DNA from: Mesorhizobium norvegicum
GTDB taxonomy: Bacteria; Pseudomonadota; Alphaproteobacteria; Rhizobiales; Rhizobiaceae
NCBI RefSeq assembly: GCF_004919685.1
Contig: NZ_SMYZ01000001.1
Location: 96,145 to 160,144, forward strand
DNA length: 64,000 bases
Direction of reading: 5' to 3'
Shown here one piece after another: positions 1-9,788 of the stretch. Numbering within the stretch: position 1 is the stretch's first letter; the number at the start of each line of letters is the position of its first letter. The notes under the pieces were generated by a model. It was not told the origin of the DNA. It ran no database searches and worked only from the letters and a program-made list of their open reading frames with translations. The position numbers and the translations under genes were made by a program.

Positions 1-698
1 TTGTGCGCGCGCACCATCGCCTGCAATTCGACTTGCCGCAGCAGTCGGTCGAGATCGTTGCGATCGATATCGAACGTCTCGTCGAGTGCGCCAAGCGCGG
101 CATCGATGTCTTCGGACCGAAAGCCGACGCGCGATTGTGCCGGCGGATCGACGGTGCCGTGGCTGTTCGCCGGTGCTGTAACCGGCACATGCGGATAATT
201 GCGCCGTGCCAGTCTGTGGAAGCCGTAGCCGAGCGCCACCAGCAGCATCGAGTTCAGCGCCACCGGCACGAATGGAAACAGAAAGCCGGCGCTGATGACG
301 GCAGGTCCTCCCAGCACCGCGGTCAGGGCGGCGGCCCCGCCCGGCGGATGCAGGCAGCGGGTGAACGACATGGCGGCGATGGCCAGTGCCACCGCGATGC
401 CGGTGGCAAGGGCGGTTTCGTGGATGAAATGCGCCACGATCACCCCGACCAGCGCCGATATCGTGTTGCCGCCGATGATCGACCATGGCTGCGCCAGCGG
501 GCTGGCCGGCACCGCGAACAAGAGCACCGCCGACGCCCCCATCGGCGCCACCAGCAGCGGCACGTGCGGGCCGTTGCCGAGCACCAGGCCGCCGATCGCG
601 CCGGTCAATGCAATGCCGATCGTCGCGCCGATGCAAGCGATGATGCGCTCGCGCAACGTCGCGCCGGCAAGAATGGGAACAAAAAGGCGGAAAGCCAT
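1..698 (-). CDS. HPP family integral membrane protein (3' end outside window)
   Basis: The reading frame starts at ATG 698 and runs off the left edge after about 232 codons, so the C-terminus is missing. The N-terminal part is strongly hydrophobic with about four to five membrane segments. It carries the family signature HPPGG at residues 117-121, plus conserved stretches APMGASAVLL (51-60) and PWSIIGG (71-77). After residue 175 it becomes polar and acidic; in longer HPP proteins this position links to a pair of CBS domains, which would lie outside the window. HPP proteins are inner-membrane proteins, and some take part in nitrite transport in chloroplasts and cyanobacteria. The substrate here is unknown. 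Confidence 0.88.
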   Translation of the reverse strand, partial: MAFRLFVPILAGATLRERIIACIGATIGIALTGAIGGLVLGNGPHVPLLVAPMGASAVLLFAVPASPLAQPWSIIGGNTISALVGVIVAHFIHETALATGIAVALAIAAMSFTRCLHPPGGAAALTAVLGGPAVISAGFLFPFVPVALNSMLLVALGYGFHRLARRNYPHVPVTAPANSHGTVDPPAQSRVGFRSEDIDAALGALDETFDIDRNDLDRLLRQVELQAMVRAH

Positions 699-1028
699 GC
701 TGTGCTAAGACCTGAAACTGGATCCGGAATGCGCGGCTGTCGAAATGCGCGCCGCGGGCTGCAATGACGCTGGATAGTTGAATTGGGAAGCCAAACTGAT
801 CCGAAAAAGCATCGTTTCGAGGAATAACATTGCTCGCCGTCACCCGAAAGTCCGGCGGAGTTGACCCAAAAAGGTTTTCACAAGCCTTTCGTCTCGTCCT
901 TTCAACGCTTTACGACAACTTGCATTCCCATTCGCACGCGGGCATGCAAGGTAGGGCCAGTCGTCAAGGATAAGGGATATGGCTGTAGTGGCACAGTCCT
1001 GGTGACGATCCGCGAAGGGCAATAAGCC
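699..1028. other. Intergenic region between divergent HPP and acyltransferase genes
   Basis: This stretch of 330 bases holds no convincing gene and should contain the divergent promoters of its neighbours. A 7-bp inverted repeat (CTTGCAT at 919-925, ATGCAAG at 944-950, 18-nt spacer) is the only notable symmetry. I saw no terminator or known RNA motif. Confidence 0.4.
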
Positions 1029-1766
1029 ATGTTGACAAGCGAGGCTACTTGGACCCATCCACTATGTTCAAATCCCGAAGAGGGGAGTAGCCGGTTTGGG
1101 AACACTCGCTTGAGACCGATCGTGTTGTTTGGAGTCGGCTCGGGCATCGTCGTCGAAGTCATCGAAAGCTGTCGCCGGGCAGGCCAGCCGATCGCCGCCT
1201 ATATCCACAATCGCGACGTACCGCATTTTCTGCCGACAGGCCTGGCCGCGAGAGGCTTGTCCAGCGTGGATTCCGGTCTTCGTTCCTGCGCTTGCATTTG
1301 TCCCTTGTTCACCCCGGCCAATCGCCTTGCGGCAGCCACCGAAGCGGAGCAACTGGGGTTTGCGTTCGACACATATCTAATTGATCCGACGGCAATAACG
1401 GCGTCGGATTTGCGTGTCGGGGGCGGCAGTTTCGTCAACGCGGGAGCCATCATCGGTGCCGCGACCAAGCTGGGGCGCAATGTGTTCGTCAATCGCGGTG
1501 CCTCACTCGGGCACCACAACGAAATCGGCGACTTTGTCTCGATCGGCCCCGGCGCCATTCTGGCTGGCCAGGTCGTCGTCGGGCCGGGCTCGATGATTGG
1601 AACGGGCGCGGTCGTCGGCCCGGGCGTAAGGATCGGCGCCGATGTTGTCATTGGCGCGGGTGCGCTGGTCCTTCGAGATGTGCCGGCTCACCACACAGCG
1701 CTTGGACCCTCAGCACGCATATTGGCCTCGACACGAACCGGATCTGACGATGCTAAATCGCGCTAG
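1029..1766 (+). CDS. NeuD-like sugar O-acyltransferase (left-handed beta-helix)
   Basis: This is a 245-residue protein of the sialic-acid O-acetyltransferase NeuD type. A Rossmann-like N-terminal part holds a glycine-rich loop (IVLFGVGSG, residues 31-39). Imperfect hexapeptide repeats of the [IV]GxGA type run from about residue 131 to 225. The His pair in LGHHNEIGDF (H162/H163) lies where NeuD/PglD enzymes keep the catalytic base. Such enzymes transfer an acetyl or other acyl group from CoA or ACP to a nucleotide sugar or surface glycan. The first 27 residues look unlike the family and the true start may be a TTG near 1109. It overlaps the next gene, a glycosyltransferase, by 17 bp, so both probably modify one surface polysaccharide. 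Confidence 0.8.
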   Translation: MLTSEATWTHPLCSNPEEGSSRFGNTRLRPIVLFGVGSGIVVEVIESCRRAGQPIAAYIHNRDVPHFLPTGLAARGLSSVDSGLRSCACICPLFTPANRLAAATEAEQLGFAFDTYLIDPTAITASDLRVGGGSFVNAGAIIGAATKLGRNVFVNRGASLGHHNEIGDFVSIGPGAILAGQVVVGPGSMIGTGAVVGPGVRIGADVVIGAGALVLRDVPAHHTALGPSARILASTRTGSDDAKSR

Positions 1767-2769
1767 GGCCGTCATCCGGGGGCAATGGCGGCGGCATCCA
1801 CCGGTTTCCGTCATCATAAAATCATACAACCACGAGAAATACGTCGCCAAGACCATCGGCAGCGTGCTGGAACAGACGTTTCAGGATTTTCAGCTTGTCA
1901 TCACCGACGACGGCTCGACCGATGCGACTGTAAAGGTCATCAAGGGGTTTTCGGACCCACGCATCGACTTCGTGGCGCTGCCGTTGAACCAGGGTCTTTC
2001 GAATGCAATGAATGTGTCCCTGCAGCGGGCGACCGGGGAATTCGTCGCCATTCTGAATTCCGACGACTACGCGGATCCGACGCGGCTGGAGCGCCAGTTC
2101 GCCTACCTCACATTGAATCCTGCCACGGCCGCGGTCTTCAGCGAGCCCCGGATTATCGATGAGGACGGCAACGAGCGTCCGCCCTTGCCGATTTTCGCTT
2201 TGCCGCTGTCATTCCGGGATTTTTCGGTTGGCACCTGGCTGCGACAGTTCTTCCTGGGCGGAAACTGCCTCTGTGCGCCCTCGGCGATGATCCGCGCAAG
2301 CGCCTACAGGGCGGCCGGGGCCTACGATCGCCACATCACCAATCTGCAGGATCTCGACATGTGGATACGCATGCTCGGTTGCGGTGAGCTGCATGTGCTG
2401 CCGGACCGGCTGACGAGCTTCCGGATTCGTGCGAACAATGAAAATCTCAGTGCTCCGCGGCGAGATACCCAACTGCGCTGGCCATTCGAGTACGCGCAAA
2501 TCCTGCGCAGGTTCCTGAACCTCGATGAACGCCTTTTACGCGGCGCCTTCGCGGATGCGTTTGCGAGCAACGCCTTGTCTCCCGACCTGTCCGTCGCCCA
2601 GTGCCTTGCCGAACTCGCGCTCGTCGCAAACACCCCATCCCATGTGGCCTTCGCCCTGGAAACGCTCTTCGCAACCGCCCGCACCGACGCCGACTTCGCG
2701 CGATTGCGCGAGGTCTCGGGGACGGTCAACGTTTTCAGTCTTCACGTCGAGACGAATCGAACACTATAG
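1750..2769 (+). CDS. Family 2 (GT-A fold) glycosyltransferase
   Basis: This 339-residue protein begins its GT2 domain at VIIKSYNHE (residues 21-29). The nucleotide-sugar binding acidic motif DDGSTD is at 53-58, and the metal-binding motif is NSDD (103-106) in place of a strict DxD. A DLDMWIR segment fits the catalytic-base region. There are no membrane segments, so it is a cytoplasmic or peripheral transferase acting on a lipid-linked or surface glycan. The ATG at 1750 was chosen because it immediately precedes the conserved domain; an in-frame ATG at 1642 would overlap the upstream gene by 125 bp. The donor and acceptor sugars cannot be told from sequence. Confidence 0.85.
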   Translation: MLNRARAVIRGQWRRHPPVSVIIKSYNHEKYVAKTIGSVLEQTFQDFQLVITDDGSTDATVKVIKGFSDPRIDFVALPLNQGLSNAMNVSLQRATGEFVAILNSDDYADPTRLERQFAYLTLNPATAAVFSEPRIIDEDGNERPPLPIFALPLSFRDFSVGTWLRQFFLGGNCLCAPSAMIRASAYRAAGAYDRHITNLQDLDMWIRMLGCGELHVLPDRLTSFRIRANNENLSAPRRDTQLRWPFEYAQILRRFLNLDERLLRGAFADAFASNALSPDLSVAQCLAELALVANTPSHVAFALETLFATARTDADFARLREVSGTVNVFSLHVETNRTL

Positions 2770-2807
2770 CGTGGCTTCGGGTGGCCTTTGCGGGCTGCCG
2801 ACCTAGT

Positions 2808-3992
2808 CTAGTCAGCCGCCGCGGCGGCCAGACCGCGCGAAATATCGGCCTTCAGGTCGTCGACATCCTCGAGACCGATCTGCAGGCGGATCAACGGACC
2901 CTCATAGGGCGCTTTTGCAACAACGCGGTCGCCAAGCCAGACCGGTACGGCAAGGCTCTCATAGCCGCCCCAGGAATAGCCGAGGCCGAAGATCTGCAGC
3001 GCGTCGAGGAAGGCGTGCTGCTGCTTCTGGCCGCCACCGGCAAGCACGATGGAAAAGATGCCGCTCGAGCCGGAGAAGTCGCGTTTCCACAGATCGTGGT
3101 CCGGATGGCTGGGAAGGGCAGGGTGGAGCACACGCGCCACGCCTTTCTGACCCTCGAGCCAGGTGGCGATGGCAAGCGTGCTGCGCTGATGGTGTTCGAG
3201 GCGCACGCCCATGGTGCGCAGGCCGCGCAGCACCTGGTAGACGTCGTCGGGCCCGGCGCAGCAGCCAAGCGTGCAGAAGCTTTCGTAAAGATGCTTCCAG
3301 CAGCTCTCATTGGCCGACACCGTGCCGAGCAGCACGTCGGAATGGCCGGCCGGGTACTTTGTCGCCGCATGGATCGAGATGTCGACACCGTGGTCGAGCG
3401 GACGGAAATACAGCGGCGTCGCCCAGGTGTTGTCCATCATGACGATGGCGCTCGCGGCGTGCGCCGCCTTGACGATGGCCGGGATGTCCTGCACCTCGAA
3501 TGTGTTGGACGCTGGCGATTCCGTGAACACCACCTTGGTGTTGGGCTTGATCAACGCCGCGATGCCGGCGCCGACATCGGGGGCGTAGTACTCGACCTCG
3601 ACACCCAGCCGTTTCAGCATCGTGTCGGCGAAGTTGCGGGTCGGGTGATAGACGGTATCGACGATCAGCAGATGGTCGCCGGCCGACACGAAGGCGAGCA
3701 GCGGCACGGTCACCGCCGCAAGACCCGACGGCACCACGATCGTGCCGGCAGAGCCTTCCAGCGCGTCTATGGCGTGGGCAAGCGCATCGGTCGTCGGTGT
3801 GCCGCGCGTGCCGTAAGTGTATTTCTGGCTGCGTGCCGCCATCGAAGCCGCGTCACGATAAAGCACGGTCGAGGCATGCACCACCGGCGGATTGACGAAG
3901 CCGAAGTAGTCGTGCGGATTGTTGCCCGAATGGGCGAGCCGCGTGTTGATGCCCATCCTGCCGCTAAAGTGCTCGCCGCCGTCTTTCGCCAT
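2808..3992 (-). CDS. metC: Cystathionine beta-lyase (PLP-dependent, Cys/Met metabolism family)
   Basis: This 394-residue fold-type I PLP enzyme cleaves cystathionine to homocysteine, pyruvate and ammonia in methionine synthesis. Visible family features are YTYGTRGTPTT near residues 58-68 (phosphate-binding Tyr/Arg from the partner subunit), the cofactor-contacting Asp in MMDNTWATP (D187), and the Schiff-base lysine in TKYPAGHSD (K212). The C-terminal SWGGYES and RLQIGLED segments are typical of the MetC branch, but O-succinylhomoserine sulfhydrylase and gamma-lyases are close relatives and cannot be fully excluded. The start at 3992 gives the usual family length; an in-frame start at 4103 adds 37 unconserved residues. 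It is a single gene, convergent with the glycosyltransferase. Confidence 0.88.
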   Translation of the reverse strand: MAKDGGEHFSGRMGINTRLAHSGNNPHDYFGFVNPPVVHASTVLYRDAASMAARSQKYTYGTRGTPTTDALAHAIDALEGSAGTIVVPSGLAAVTVPLLAFVSAGDHLLIVDTVYHPTRNFADTMLKRLGVEVEYYAPDVGAGIAALIKPNTKVVFTESPASNTFEVQDIPAIVKAAHAASAIVMMDNTWATPLYFRPLDHGVDISIHAATKYPAGHSDVLLGTVSANESCWKHLYESFCTLGCCAGPDDVYQVLRGLRTMGVRLEHHQRSTLAIATWLEGQKGVARVLHPALPSHPDHDLWKRDFSGSSGIFSIVLAGGGQKQQHAFLDALQIFGLGYSWGGYESLAVPVWLGDRVVAKAPYEGPLIRLQIGLEDVDDLKADISRGLAAAAAD

Positions 3993-4342
3993 TCTGCATC
4001 GCCTTGTTTGACAAGCCGCTAGCCATAGTGCGGCGTCATGGACCGTGCAACAGCCACCGTCCGCCAGGAGATGGACTTCGAATATGCCAATTCGTCGCGG
4101 CAAAAGGCGACAATGCGGGGTGCGGCATGACCCCGGCGGTGCATTGTCGGCGCAGCGCCAGTCTCCGCCGATCGGCCTATTGTGGGCGGTGGGGAAAGAT
4201 ATATAATTGATAGCTAATATTAATCGCCGGATTGCTTTGATCAGATGCCGCCGGATGGTTGTTGCCGGTTGACCTTCTCTTCTGGTCCTCCATGATCCGG
4301 ATCGCGCTCACAGAGCGTGAGCGCGGCGAGGGGAGGAATGCC

Positions 4343-4978
4343 ATGCCCGACGTCAAGTGGATGATCAAAGCGCGCGAGTTCGTCAACTGCAACTGCGCCT
4401 ATGGCTGCCCGTGCCAGTTCAACGCCTTGCCGACGCATGGATCCTGCCGCGCAGTGGTCGGCGTGGAGATCGAAAGTGGCTATCACGGCGACACCAGGCT
4501 GGATGGCTTGCGCTTTGCTGGTGTTTTCCGCTGGCCTGGCGCAATCCACCAGGGTAAGGGCGAGGCGGCAGTTGTCATCGACGAGCGGGCGACCGAGGCG
4601 CAGCGCGGAGCGCTGCTTCGCATTCTCAGCGGTGAGGACACCGAACCTGGCGCGACCATATTCCAGGTCTTTTCGACCACACTGGAGACGATCCACGATC
4701 CGATCTTCGCGGCAATAGACTTCGAAGTCGACGTCGATGCCCGAGCGGCCCGTCTGGACGTGCCGGGCGTAACCTCGGGCCACGGCGAGCCGATCAAGAA
4801 TCCCGTCACCGGCGCCGAGCATCGGGCGCGCATCGACCTCACGCATGGTTTCGAATATACGCTTGCCGAAGTCGGGCGCGGCTGGACCAAGGCAACCGGC
4901 CCGATCAAGTTCGACCTGGCGGACTCACACAGCCATTTCGCCAATCTGCATCTCACGCAGAGCGGCATCGTGCATTGA
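4343..4978 (+). CDS. DUF1326 domain protein
   Basis: This 211-residue cytoplasmic protein matches the DUF1326 family. Its hallmark is the N-terminal cysteine cluster CNCAYGCPC (C16, C18, C22, C24) with a further Cys at 35, which suggests a metal or redox site. The rest is a predicted beta-rich fold ending in FANLHLTQSG, typical for the family. The ATG at 4343 is preceded by a strong GGGAGG ribosome binding site. DUF1326 genes are commonly followed by a DUF2182 membrane protein, as here (9 bp between stop and next start), so the two probably act together, perhaps in metal handling. The function is not established. Confidence 0.85.
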   Translation: MPDVKWMIKAREFVNCNCAYGCPCQFNALPTHGSCRAVVGVEIESGYHGDTRLDGLRFAGVFRWPGAIHQGKGEAAVVIDERATEAQRGALLRILSGEDTEPGATIFQVFSTTLETIHDPIFAAIDFEVDVDARAARLDVPGVTSGHGEPIKNPVTGAEHRARIDLTHGFEYTLAEVGRGWTKATGPIKFDLADSHSHFANLHLTQSGIVH

Positions 4979-4987
4979 CCTGATCCA

Positions 4988-5878
4988 ATGGGCGACACGG
5001 CCCTCGAGGCGGTGCTGCGGCGCGATCGCGCGGTCGTGACGGCCGCGCTCGTCGTGATTGCCTTGCTCGCCTGGGCCTATGTGCTGTGGCTCACCGCCGA
5101 CATGGTCATGCCCGGTTCCCCCATGCCGGGCAGCGCAGGCGGCGACATGGCCGGAATGGACATGTCGACCATGGACATGTCGAAGATGGACACGTCGAAC
5201 ATGGACATGGGCGGCATGGATATGAGCGCCACCGTGGCGCCCGGTTTCCGGAGCTGGGCATCGGCCGATTTCGCTTTCATCTTCACAATGTGGGCGGTGA
5301 TGATGGTCGGCATGATGACGCCTTCGGTCGCACCGATGTTGCTGCTCTATGCCGGTGTCGGCCGCAAGGCGCGGGCGGATGGCCGGCCCATCGCTTCGAC
5401 GGGATGGTTTTTTGCCGGCTATCTCGCCGTCTGGGTCGTCTTCAGCGTCCTGGCGACCGGTGCGCAATGGCTGCTCGCCCGTCTCGCCTTGCTCGATCCC
5501 TCGATGGCGACCGACAGCGCGATCCTCGGTGGCCTCGTCCTGATCGCCGCCGGTCTCTATCAATGGACGCCGATGAAGGGCGTCTGCCTGCGCCAATGTC
5601 AGGCGCCGATCGCGTTCCTGGCCAGCCATGGCGGGTTCCGCTCCGCTCCGCTCGGCGCGCTTCGGCTCGGCATCGATCACGGCGCCTATTGTCTGGGTTG
5701 CTGCTGGGCGCTGATGGCGCTGCTGTTCGTCGGCGGCGTCATGAACGTGCTGTGGATCGCCGGCATCGCCATCCTTGTTCTCCTGGAGAAGACGGTCCCG
5801 ACCGGGCAGTTGATCCCGCGCGTTTCGGGCGCGCTGATGGCTGCGATCGGCGCCTGGCTCGTCTTTCGAGCCCTTTGA
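4988..5878 (+). CDS. DUF2182 integral membrane protein with Met/Asp-rich segment
   Basis: This 296-residue protein belongs to DUF2182, annotated as predicted metal-binding integral membrane proteins. One membrane helix (about residues 17-37) is followed by a low-complexity stretch at about 39-80 built from repeats of the form MDMS/MDxS/GGMDM. After that come several more helices. Conserved-looking motifs are MMVGMMTPSVAPM, TPMKGVCLRQCQAP and HGAYCLGCCWALM. The Met-rich segment resembles periplasmic copper-binding loops of PcoC/CopA-type proteins, so Cu(I) or Ag(I) binding is a reasonable inference. It is co-transcribed with the DUF1326 gene. Confidence 0.85.
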   Translation: MGDTALEAVLRRDRAVVTAALVVIALLAWAYVLWLTADMVMPGSPMPGSAGGDMAGMDMSTMDMSKMDTSNMDMGGMDMSATVAPGFRSWASADFAFIFTMWAVMMVGMMTPSVAPMLLLYAGVGRKARADGRPIASTGWFFAGYLAVWVVFSVLATGAQWLLARLALLDPSMATDSAILGGLVLIAAGLYQWTPMKGVCLRQCQAPIAFLASHGGFRSAPLGALRLGIDHGAYCLGCCWALMALLFVGGVMNVLWIAGIAILVLLEKTVPTGQLIPRVSGALMAAIGAWLVFRAL

Positions 5879-6321
5879 GAACAGTCCTTGTCTCTGGGCG
5901 GTATTGGCCCTGCAACCACCCGGCAACCAACAGATGACAGTCTTTGGACATAGCAATTCATGGCGCACTGAGGTCAACAACCCCGTGGTATTACCTGGGA
6001 TGGATTTCGCTGCCGCGGCCCGCATTGGCCCCGCATTGGCATTGAATGAGTTTTGCCGCCTTTATTCGCGCTAGTGACCAAATCGCGGGCGCGTTTGTCT
6101 GTAATTCAGGTATTTGCGGCAATCGGTTTTCAAACTCTTTCGGTTTCGGTCATTTCCCTTGACCTCACGGGAATTATCGCCTTCGATGACATTTGTGAAT
6201 GGGAGGCGGCGCGTCGGTTACGATGCGGGGTTCCGGGAATGGGCCGGAATGGGAGCTGCGTTCACACGGGAGAAAAAGATCAGGGTTTGCCCTGAAAAAC
6301 AGAGAAAAGGGTCTGTGGGTC
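5879..6321. other. Intergenic region and leader of aapJ
   Basis: No convincing gene lies in these 443 bases. The region must hold the aap promoter. A small hairpin (TCAGGG at 6280-6285, TTTG loop, CCCTGA at 6290-6295) sits 27 bases before the aapJ start. It is followed by A-rich rather than T-rich sequence, so it is not a plus-strand terminator. Other short frames here lack ribosome binding sites and family-like content. Confidence 0.4.
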
Positions 6322-7350
6322 ATGAAACAAATTGCTATCGGCATTCTTGGCGCCGCCACGCTTGGGTTGATGGCGTCGGCCGCGTCGGCAGGCACGCTCG
6401 ACACCGTCAAGGCGAAAGGCTTCATCCAGTGCGGTGTCTCGACCGGCCTGGCTGGCTTCTCGGCGCCGGACGACAAGGGTGACTGGCAAGGCATCGATGC
6501 GGATTTCTGCCGCGCTGTCGCGGCCGCCGTCTTTGGTGACGGCACCAAGGTCAAGTTCACGCCGCTCAGCGCCAAGGAGCGTTTCACCGCGCTGCAGTCC
6601 GGCGAGATCGACATCCTGTCGCGCAACACCACCTGGACGATCAACCGCGATACGGCGCTTGGCCTGAACTTCGTCGGCGTCACCTACTATGACGGCCAGG
6701 GCTTCATGATCAACGCCAAGAAATTGCCGGGCGTCAATTCGGCGCTGCAGCTTTCCGGCGCCGCCGTCTGCGTGCAGAGCGGAACGACCACCGAGCTCAA
6801 CCTCGCCGACTACTTCAAGGCGAACAAGATGGAGTACAATCCGGTCGTCTTCGAAAAGCTGGAAGAGGTCAACGCCGCCTATGACGCCGGCCGCTGCGAC
6901 GTCTACACCACCGATCAGTCGGGCCTCTATGGCATCCGCCTGACGCTGGGATCGCCGGCCGATCACGTCGTGCTGCCCGAGATCATCTCGAAGGAGCCGC
7001 TCGGACCGGCCGTTCGCCAGGGCGACGACCAGTGGTACCACATTGTCAAGTGGACCTATTTCGCGCTGCTGCAGGCTGAAGAGCTCGGCATCACCAAGGC
7101 CAATGTCGATGAAATGAAGAACTCGGCCAGCCCGGAGATCAAGCGCGTGCTCGGCCAGGAAGCCGATACCAAGATCGGCACCGATCTCGGCGTCTCCAAT
7201 GACTGGGTCGTCAACATCGTCAAGGCCACCGGCAATTATGGCGAAATGTTCGAACGCAATGTCGGTTCGGGCAGCCCGCTGAAGATCGCGCGCGGCATCA
7301 ACGCGCTGTGGACCAAGGGTGGCCTGCAGTACGCTCCGCCGATCCGCTGA
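6322..7350 (+). CDS. aapJ: General L-amino acid ABC transporter, periplasmic binding protein
   Basis: This 342-residue protein has a Sec signal peptide (Lys near the start, hydrophobic core, cleavage after ASAAS-A near residue 23). A family-3 solute-binding fold follows, with the typical start GTLDTVKAKGFIQCGVS and the ligand-contact region ILSRNTTWTINRD. Length and sequence pattern match AapJ of rhizobia, which delivers a broad range of L-amino acids to the AapQM permease. It is the first gene of aapJQMP, all in order on the same strand. The ATG at 6322 was chosen because the signal peptide begins there. Confidence 0.95.
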   Translation: MKQIAIGILGAATLGLMASAASAGTLDTVKAKGFIQCGVSTGLAGFSAPDDKGDWQGIDADFCRAVAAAVFGDGTKVKFTPLSAKERFTALQSGEIDILSRNTTWTINRDTALGLNFVGVTYYDGQGFMINAKKLPGVNSALQLSGAAVCVQSGTTTELNLADYFKANKMEYNPVVFEKLEEVNAAYDAGRCDVYTTDQSGLYGIRLTLGSPADHVVLPEIISKEPLGPAVRQGDDQWYHIVKWTYFALLQAEELGITKANVDEMKNSASPEIKRVLGQEADTKIGTDLGVSNDWVVNIVKATGNYGEMFERNVGSGSPLKIARGINALWTKGGLQYAPPIR

Positions 7351-7414
7351 TCGAAATGTGATCCGGGAGGCAGGTCACCTGCCTTCCGGTTTCTCTTTCC
7401 AGAGGGACGGTCGA

Positions 7415-8602
7415 ATGGCATCGCAGGAAGTTCTTCGCGAGGAGCCCAGCCGCGGTTCCTTCATCAACGATCCGAAAGTCCGGGGCATATTCTTCCAGGC
7501 GGTGGTCGTCGTTGTGCTGGTTGCGGGCGTCTGGTGGATTGCCCACAACGTCATTGCCAACCTGACGCGCCTGCACATCGCTTCAGGCTTCGGCTTCCTC
7601 AAGGGCCGCGCCGGCTTCGACATCAGCGAGAGCGCCATCGCTTATTCGTCGGATTCGACCTATGGCCGCGCCATCTTGGTCGGCTTCCTCAACACTGTCA
7701 TCGTCGCCATCGTCGGCATCATCACCGCGACAATCATCGGCTTCATTGTCGGCATCGGTCGGCTTTCGCAGAACTGGCTAATCCGGAAGATCTGCACGGT
7801 CTATGTCGAGGTGTTCCGCAACATCCCGCCGCTGCTGGTCATCTTCTTCTGGTATTCCGGCGTGCTGGCCGTGCTGCCGGCACCGCGCGACAGCATCAAC
7901 CTGCCGTTCGGCTCCTTCCTCAACCAGCGCGGCTTCTATTTTCCACGCGCCGTGTGGGGCGACGGCTCCTGGCTGATCTTCGTCGCTCTGCTTGTCGGCA
8001 TCGCCATGGCGTGGTTCGTCGCGCGCAAGGCGCGGCAACGGCAGATGGCGACCGGACAGCAATTCCCTGTGTTGTGGACAGCCCTGGCGCTGATCGTCGG
8101 GCTGCCGCTGCTCGCCTATGCGCTGAGCGGCTTTCCCCTGACTTTCGACTACCCGAAGCAATCGACTTTCAACCTGACCGGCGGCTTCCAGGTCAGGCCG
8201 GAGTTCCTGTCGCTTTATCTGGCGCTGTCTTGCTATACCGCCGCCTTCATTGCCGAGATCGTACGCGCCGGCATCAGGGGCGTCAGCAAGGGCCAGACGG
8301 AAGCTGCCGGTGCGTTGGGGTTGCGGCCCGGATCGATCCTGAGGCTGGTCGTCGTGCCGCAGGCCATGCGCATCGTCATTCCACCGCTGACCAGCCAGTA
8401 TCTCAACCTGACCAAGAACTCGTCGCTCGCTATCGCCATCGGCTATCCGGACCTGACGGCGACCGCCGGTACGGTGCTGAACCAGACCGGCCAGGCTGTC
8501 GAGGGTGTGGTGATCATGATGGTGATCTATCTGGCCATCAGCCTTCTGACCTCGCTTGTGATGAACTGGTTCAACGCCAAGATGGCGCTGGTGGAGAGGT
8601 AA
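7415..8602 (+). CDS. aapQ: General L-amino acid ABC transporter, permease subunit 1
   Basis: This 395-residue inner-membrane protein has several hydrophobic helices. Its HisM/GlnP-type EAA loop near the C-terminus ([15 protein letters not shown], then VPQAMR) contacts the ATPase. AapQ and AapM are longer than most polar amino-acid permeases because of an inserted region between the early helices; the same is seen here. The ATG at 7415 follows an AGAGGGACGG ribosome binding site; upstream in-frame starts would overlap aapJ. It forms the transmembrane channel with AapM. Confidence 0.94.
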   Translation: MASQEVLREEPSRGSFINDPKVRGIFFQAVVVVVLVAGVWWIAHNVIANLTRLHIASGFGFLKGRAGFDISESAIAYSSDSTYGRAILVGFLNTVIVAIVGIITATIIGFIVGIGRLSQNWLIRKICTVYVEVFRNIPPLLVIFFWYSGVLAVLPAPRDSINLPFGSFLNQRGFYFPRAVWGDGSWLIFVALLVGIAMAWFVARKARQRQMATGQQFPVLWTALALIVGLPLLAYALSGFPLTFDYPKQSTFNLTGGFQVRPEFLSLYLALSCYTAAFIAEIVRAGIRGVSKGQTEAAGALGLRPGSILRLVVVPQAMRIVIPPLTSQYLNLTKNSSLAIAIGYPDLTATAGTVLNQTGQAVEGVVIMMVIYLAISLLTSLVMNWFNAKMALVER

Positions 8603-8606
8603 GGAC

Positions 8607-9764
8607 ATGCAAGAACATGATATGTCCTGGGTGCGCACCGAAATGGCGCTGGCGCAGCCGGCGCCAGCCGGCGTCACGGGTTTCAGTGCGTGGGTGCGCA
8701 AGAACCTGATCGCTTCTGCCGGCGACACCATTCTGACCATCGCCGGCATCGCGCTGGTGGCGCTGATCCTGCCGCAGATCATCAACTGGGCGTTCATCAA
8801 CGCTGTGTGGACGGGACCGGACCGGACCGTATGCGCCACCGTGGCGCAAGGCGGCGTCCAGCCGGATGGCTGGACCGGCGCCTGCTGGGCTTTCGTCAAT
8901 GCCAAATTCGGCCAGTTCATGCTCGGGCGCTATCCGATCGAGGAGCGCTGGCGGCCGATCCTGGTCGCTATCCTGTTCGTGGCGCTGCTGGTGCCGATGC
9001 TCATACCGAAAGTGCCGCGCAAAGGGCTGAATGCCATTCTGTTGTTCTTTGTGCTGCCGATCGTCGCCTTCATCCTGCTGGTCGGCGGCATGTTCGGCCT
9101 GCCGCATGTCGAGACCTCGCTGTGGGGCGGCCTGCTGGTTACGCTCAGCCTATCCTTTGTCGGTATTGCCGTGTCGCTGCCGCTTGGCATCGTGCTGGCA
9201 CTCGGCCGTCGCTCCAGGATGCCGATCATCAAGACGCTGTGCGTCGTCTTCATCGAGACGGTGCGCGGCATCCCGCTGATCACCGTGTTGTTCTTTGCCA
9301 GCGTCATGCTGCCATTGTTCCTGCCGGAGGGCGTCAGCTTCGACAAGTTCCTGCGCGCGCTGATCGGCGTGTCGCTGTTTTCCGCCGCCTACATGGCTGA
9401 AGTGGTGCGCGGCGGCCTGCAGGCGATCCCCAAGGGCCAGTATGAAGGTGCCGATTCGCTCGGTCTCGGCTATTGGCAGAAGATGTATTTCATCGTCATG
9501 CCGCAGGCACTGAAATTGGTCATTCCGGGCATCGTCAACACCTTTATCGGCATGTTCAAGGACACCAGCCTGGTCATCATCATCTCGATGTTCGACCTGC
9601 TCGGCATCGTGAAGCAGAACTTCTCCGACCCGAACTGGGCAACGGCGCAGACGGCCAGGTCCGGCCTGATCTTCGCGGCCTTCGTCTTCTGGCTGTTCTG
9701 CTTCGGCATGTCGCGCTATTCAATGTTCACCGAACGCCGACTCGACACCGGCCACAAACGCTAA
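8607..9764 (+). CDS. aapM: General L-amino acid ABC transporter, permease subunit 2
   Basis: This 385-residue permease starts 4 bp after aapQ, after a GAGAGGTAAGGA ribosome binding site. An alternative in-frame ATG at 8622 would remove five residues. It has several membrane helices and an EAA loop ([19 protein letters not shown]) that docks on AapP. The large N-terminal region between the first two helices contains Cys residues ([17 protein letters not shown]) and is a known feature of AapM rather than a sign of fusion. It pairs with AapQ as the heterodimeric channel. Confidence 0.94.
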   Translation: MQEHDMSWVRTEMALAQPAPAGVTGFSAWVRKNLIASAGDTILTIAGIALVALILPQIINWAFINAVWTGPDRTVCATVAQGGVQPDGWTGACWAFVNAKFGQFMLGRYPIEERWRPILVAILFVALLVPMLIPKVPRKGLNAILLFFVLPIVAFILLVGGMFGLPHVETSLWGGLLVTLSLSFVGIAVSLPLGIVLALGRRSRMPIIKTLCVVFIETVRGIPLITVLFFASVMLPLFLPEGVSFDKFLRALIGVSLFSAAYMAEVVRGGLQAIPKGQYEGADSLGLGYWQKMYFIVMPQALKLVIPGIVNTFIGMFKDTSLVIIISMFDLLGIVKQNFSDPNWATAQTARSGLIFAAFVFWLFCFGMSRYSMFTERRLDTGHKR

Positions 9765-9788
9765 ACAAAAGAACAAGGGGATCCTGTC

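Noticed and set aside
4925..6025. 366-codon minus-strand frame with His-Val repeats
   Set aside because: The His-rich repeats are simply the complement of the Met-rich DUF2182 repeat; the forward gene is well supported.
6280..6295. Hairpin in the aapJ leader as terminator or attenuator
   Set aside because: Only a 6-bp stem followed by A's on the plus strand; no leader peptide or competing structure was seen.
6053..6295. 80-codon frame upstream of aapJ
   Set aside because: No ribosome binding site and no family-like content; it spans the expected promoter region.
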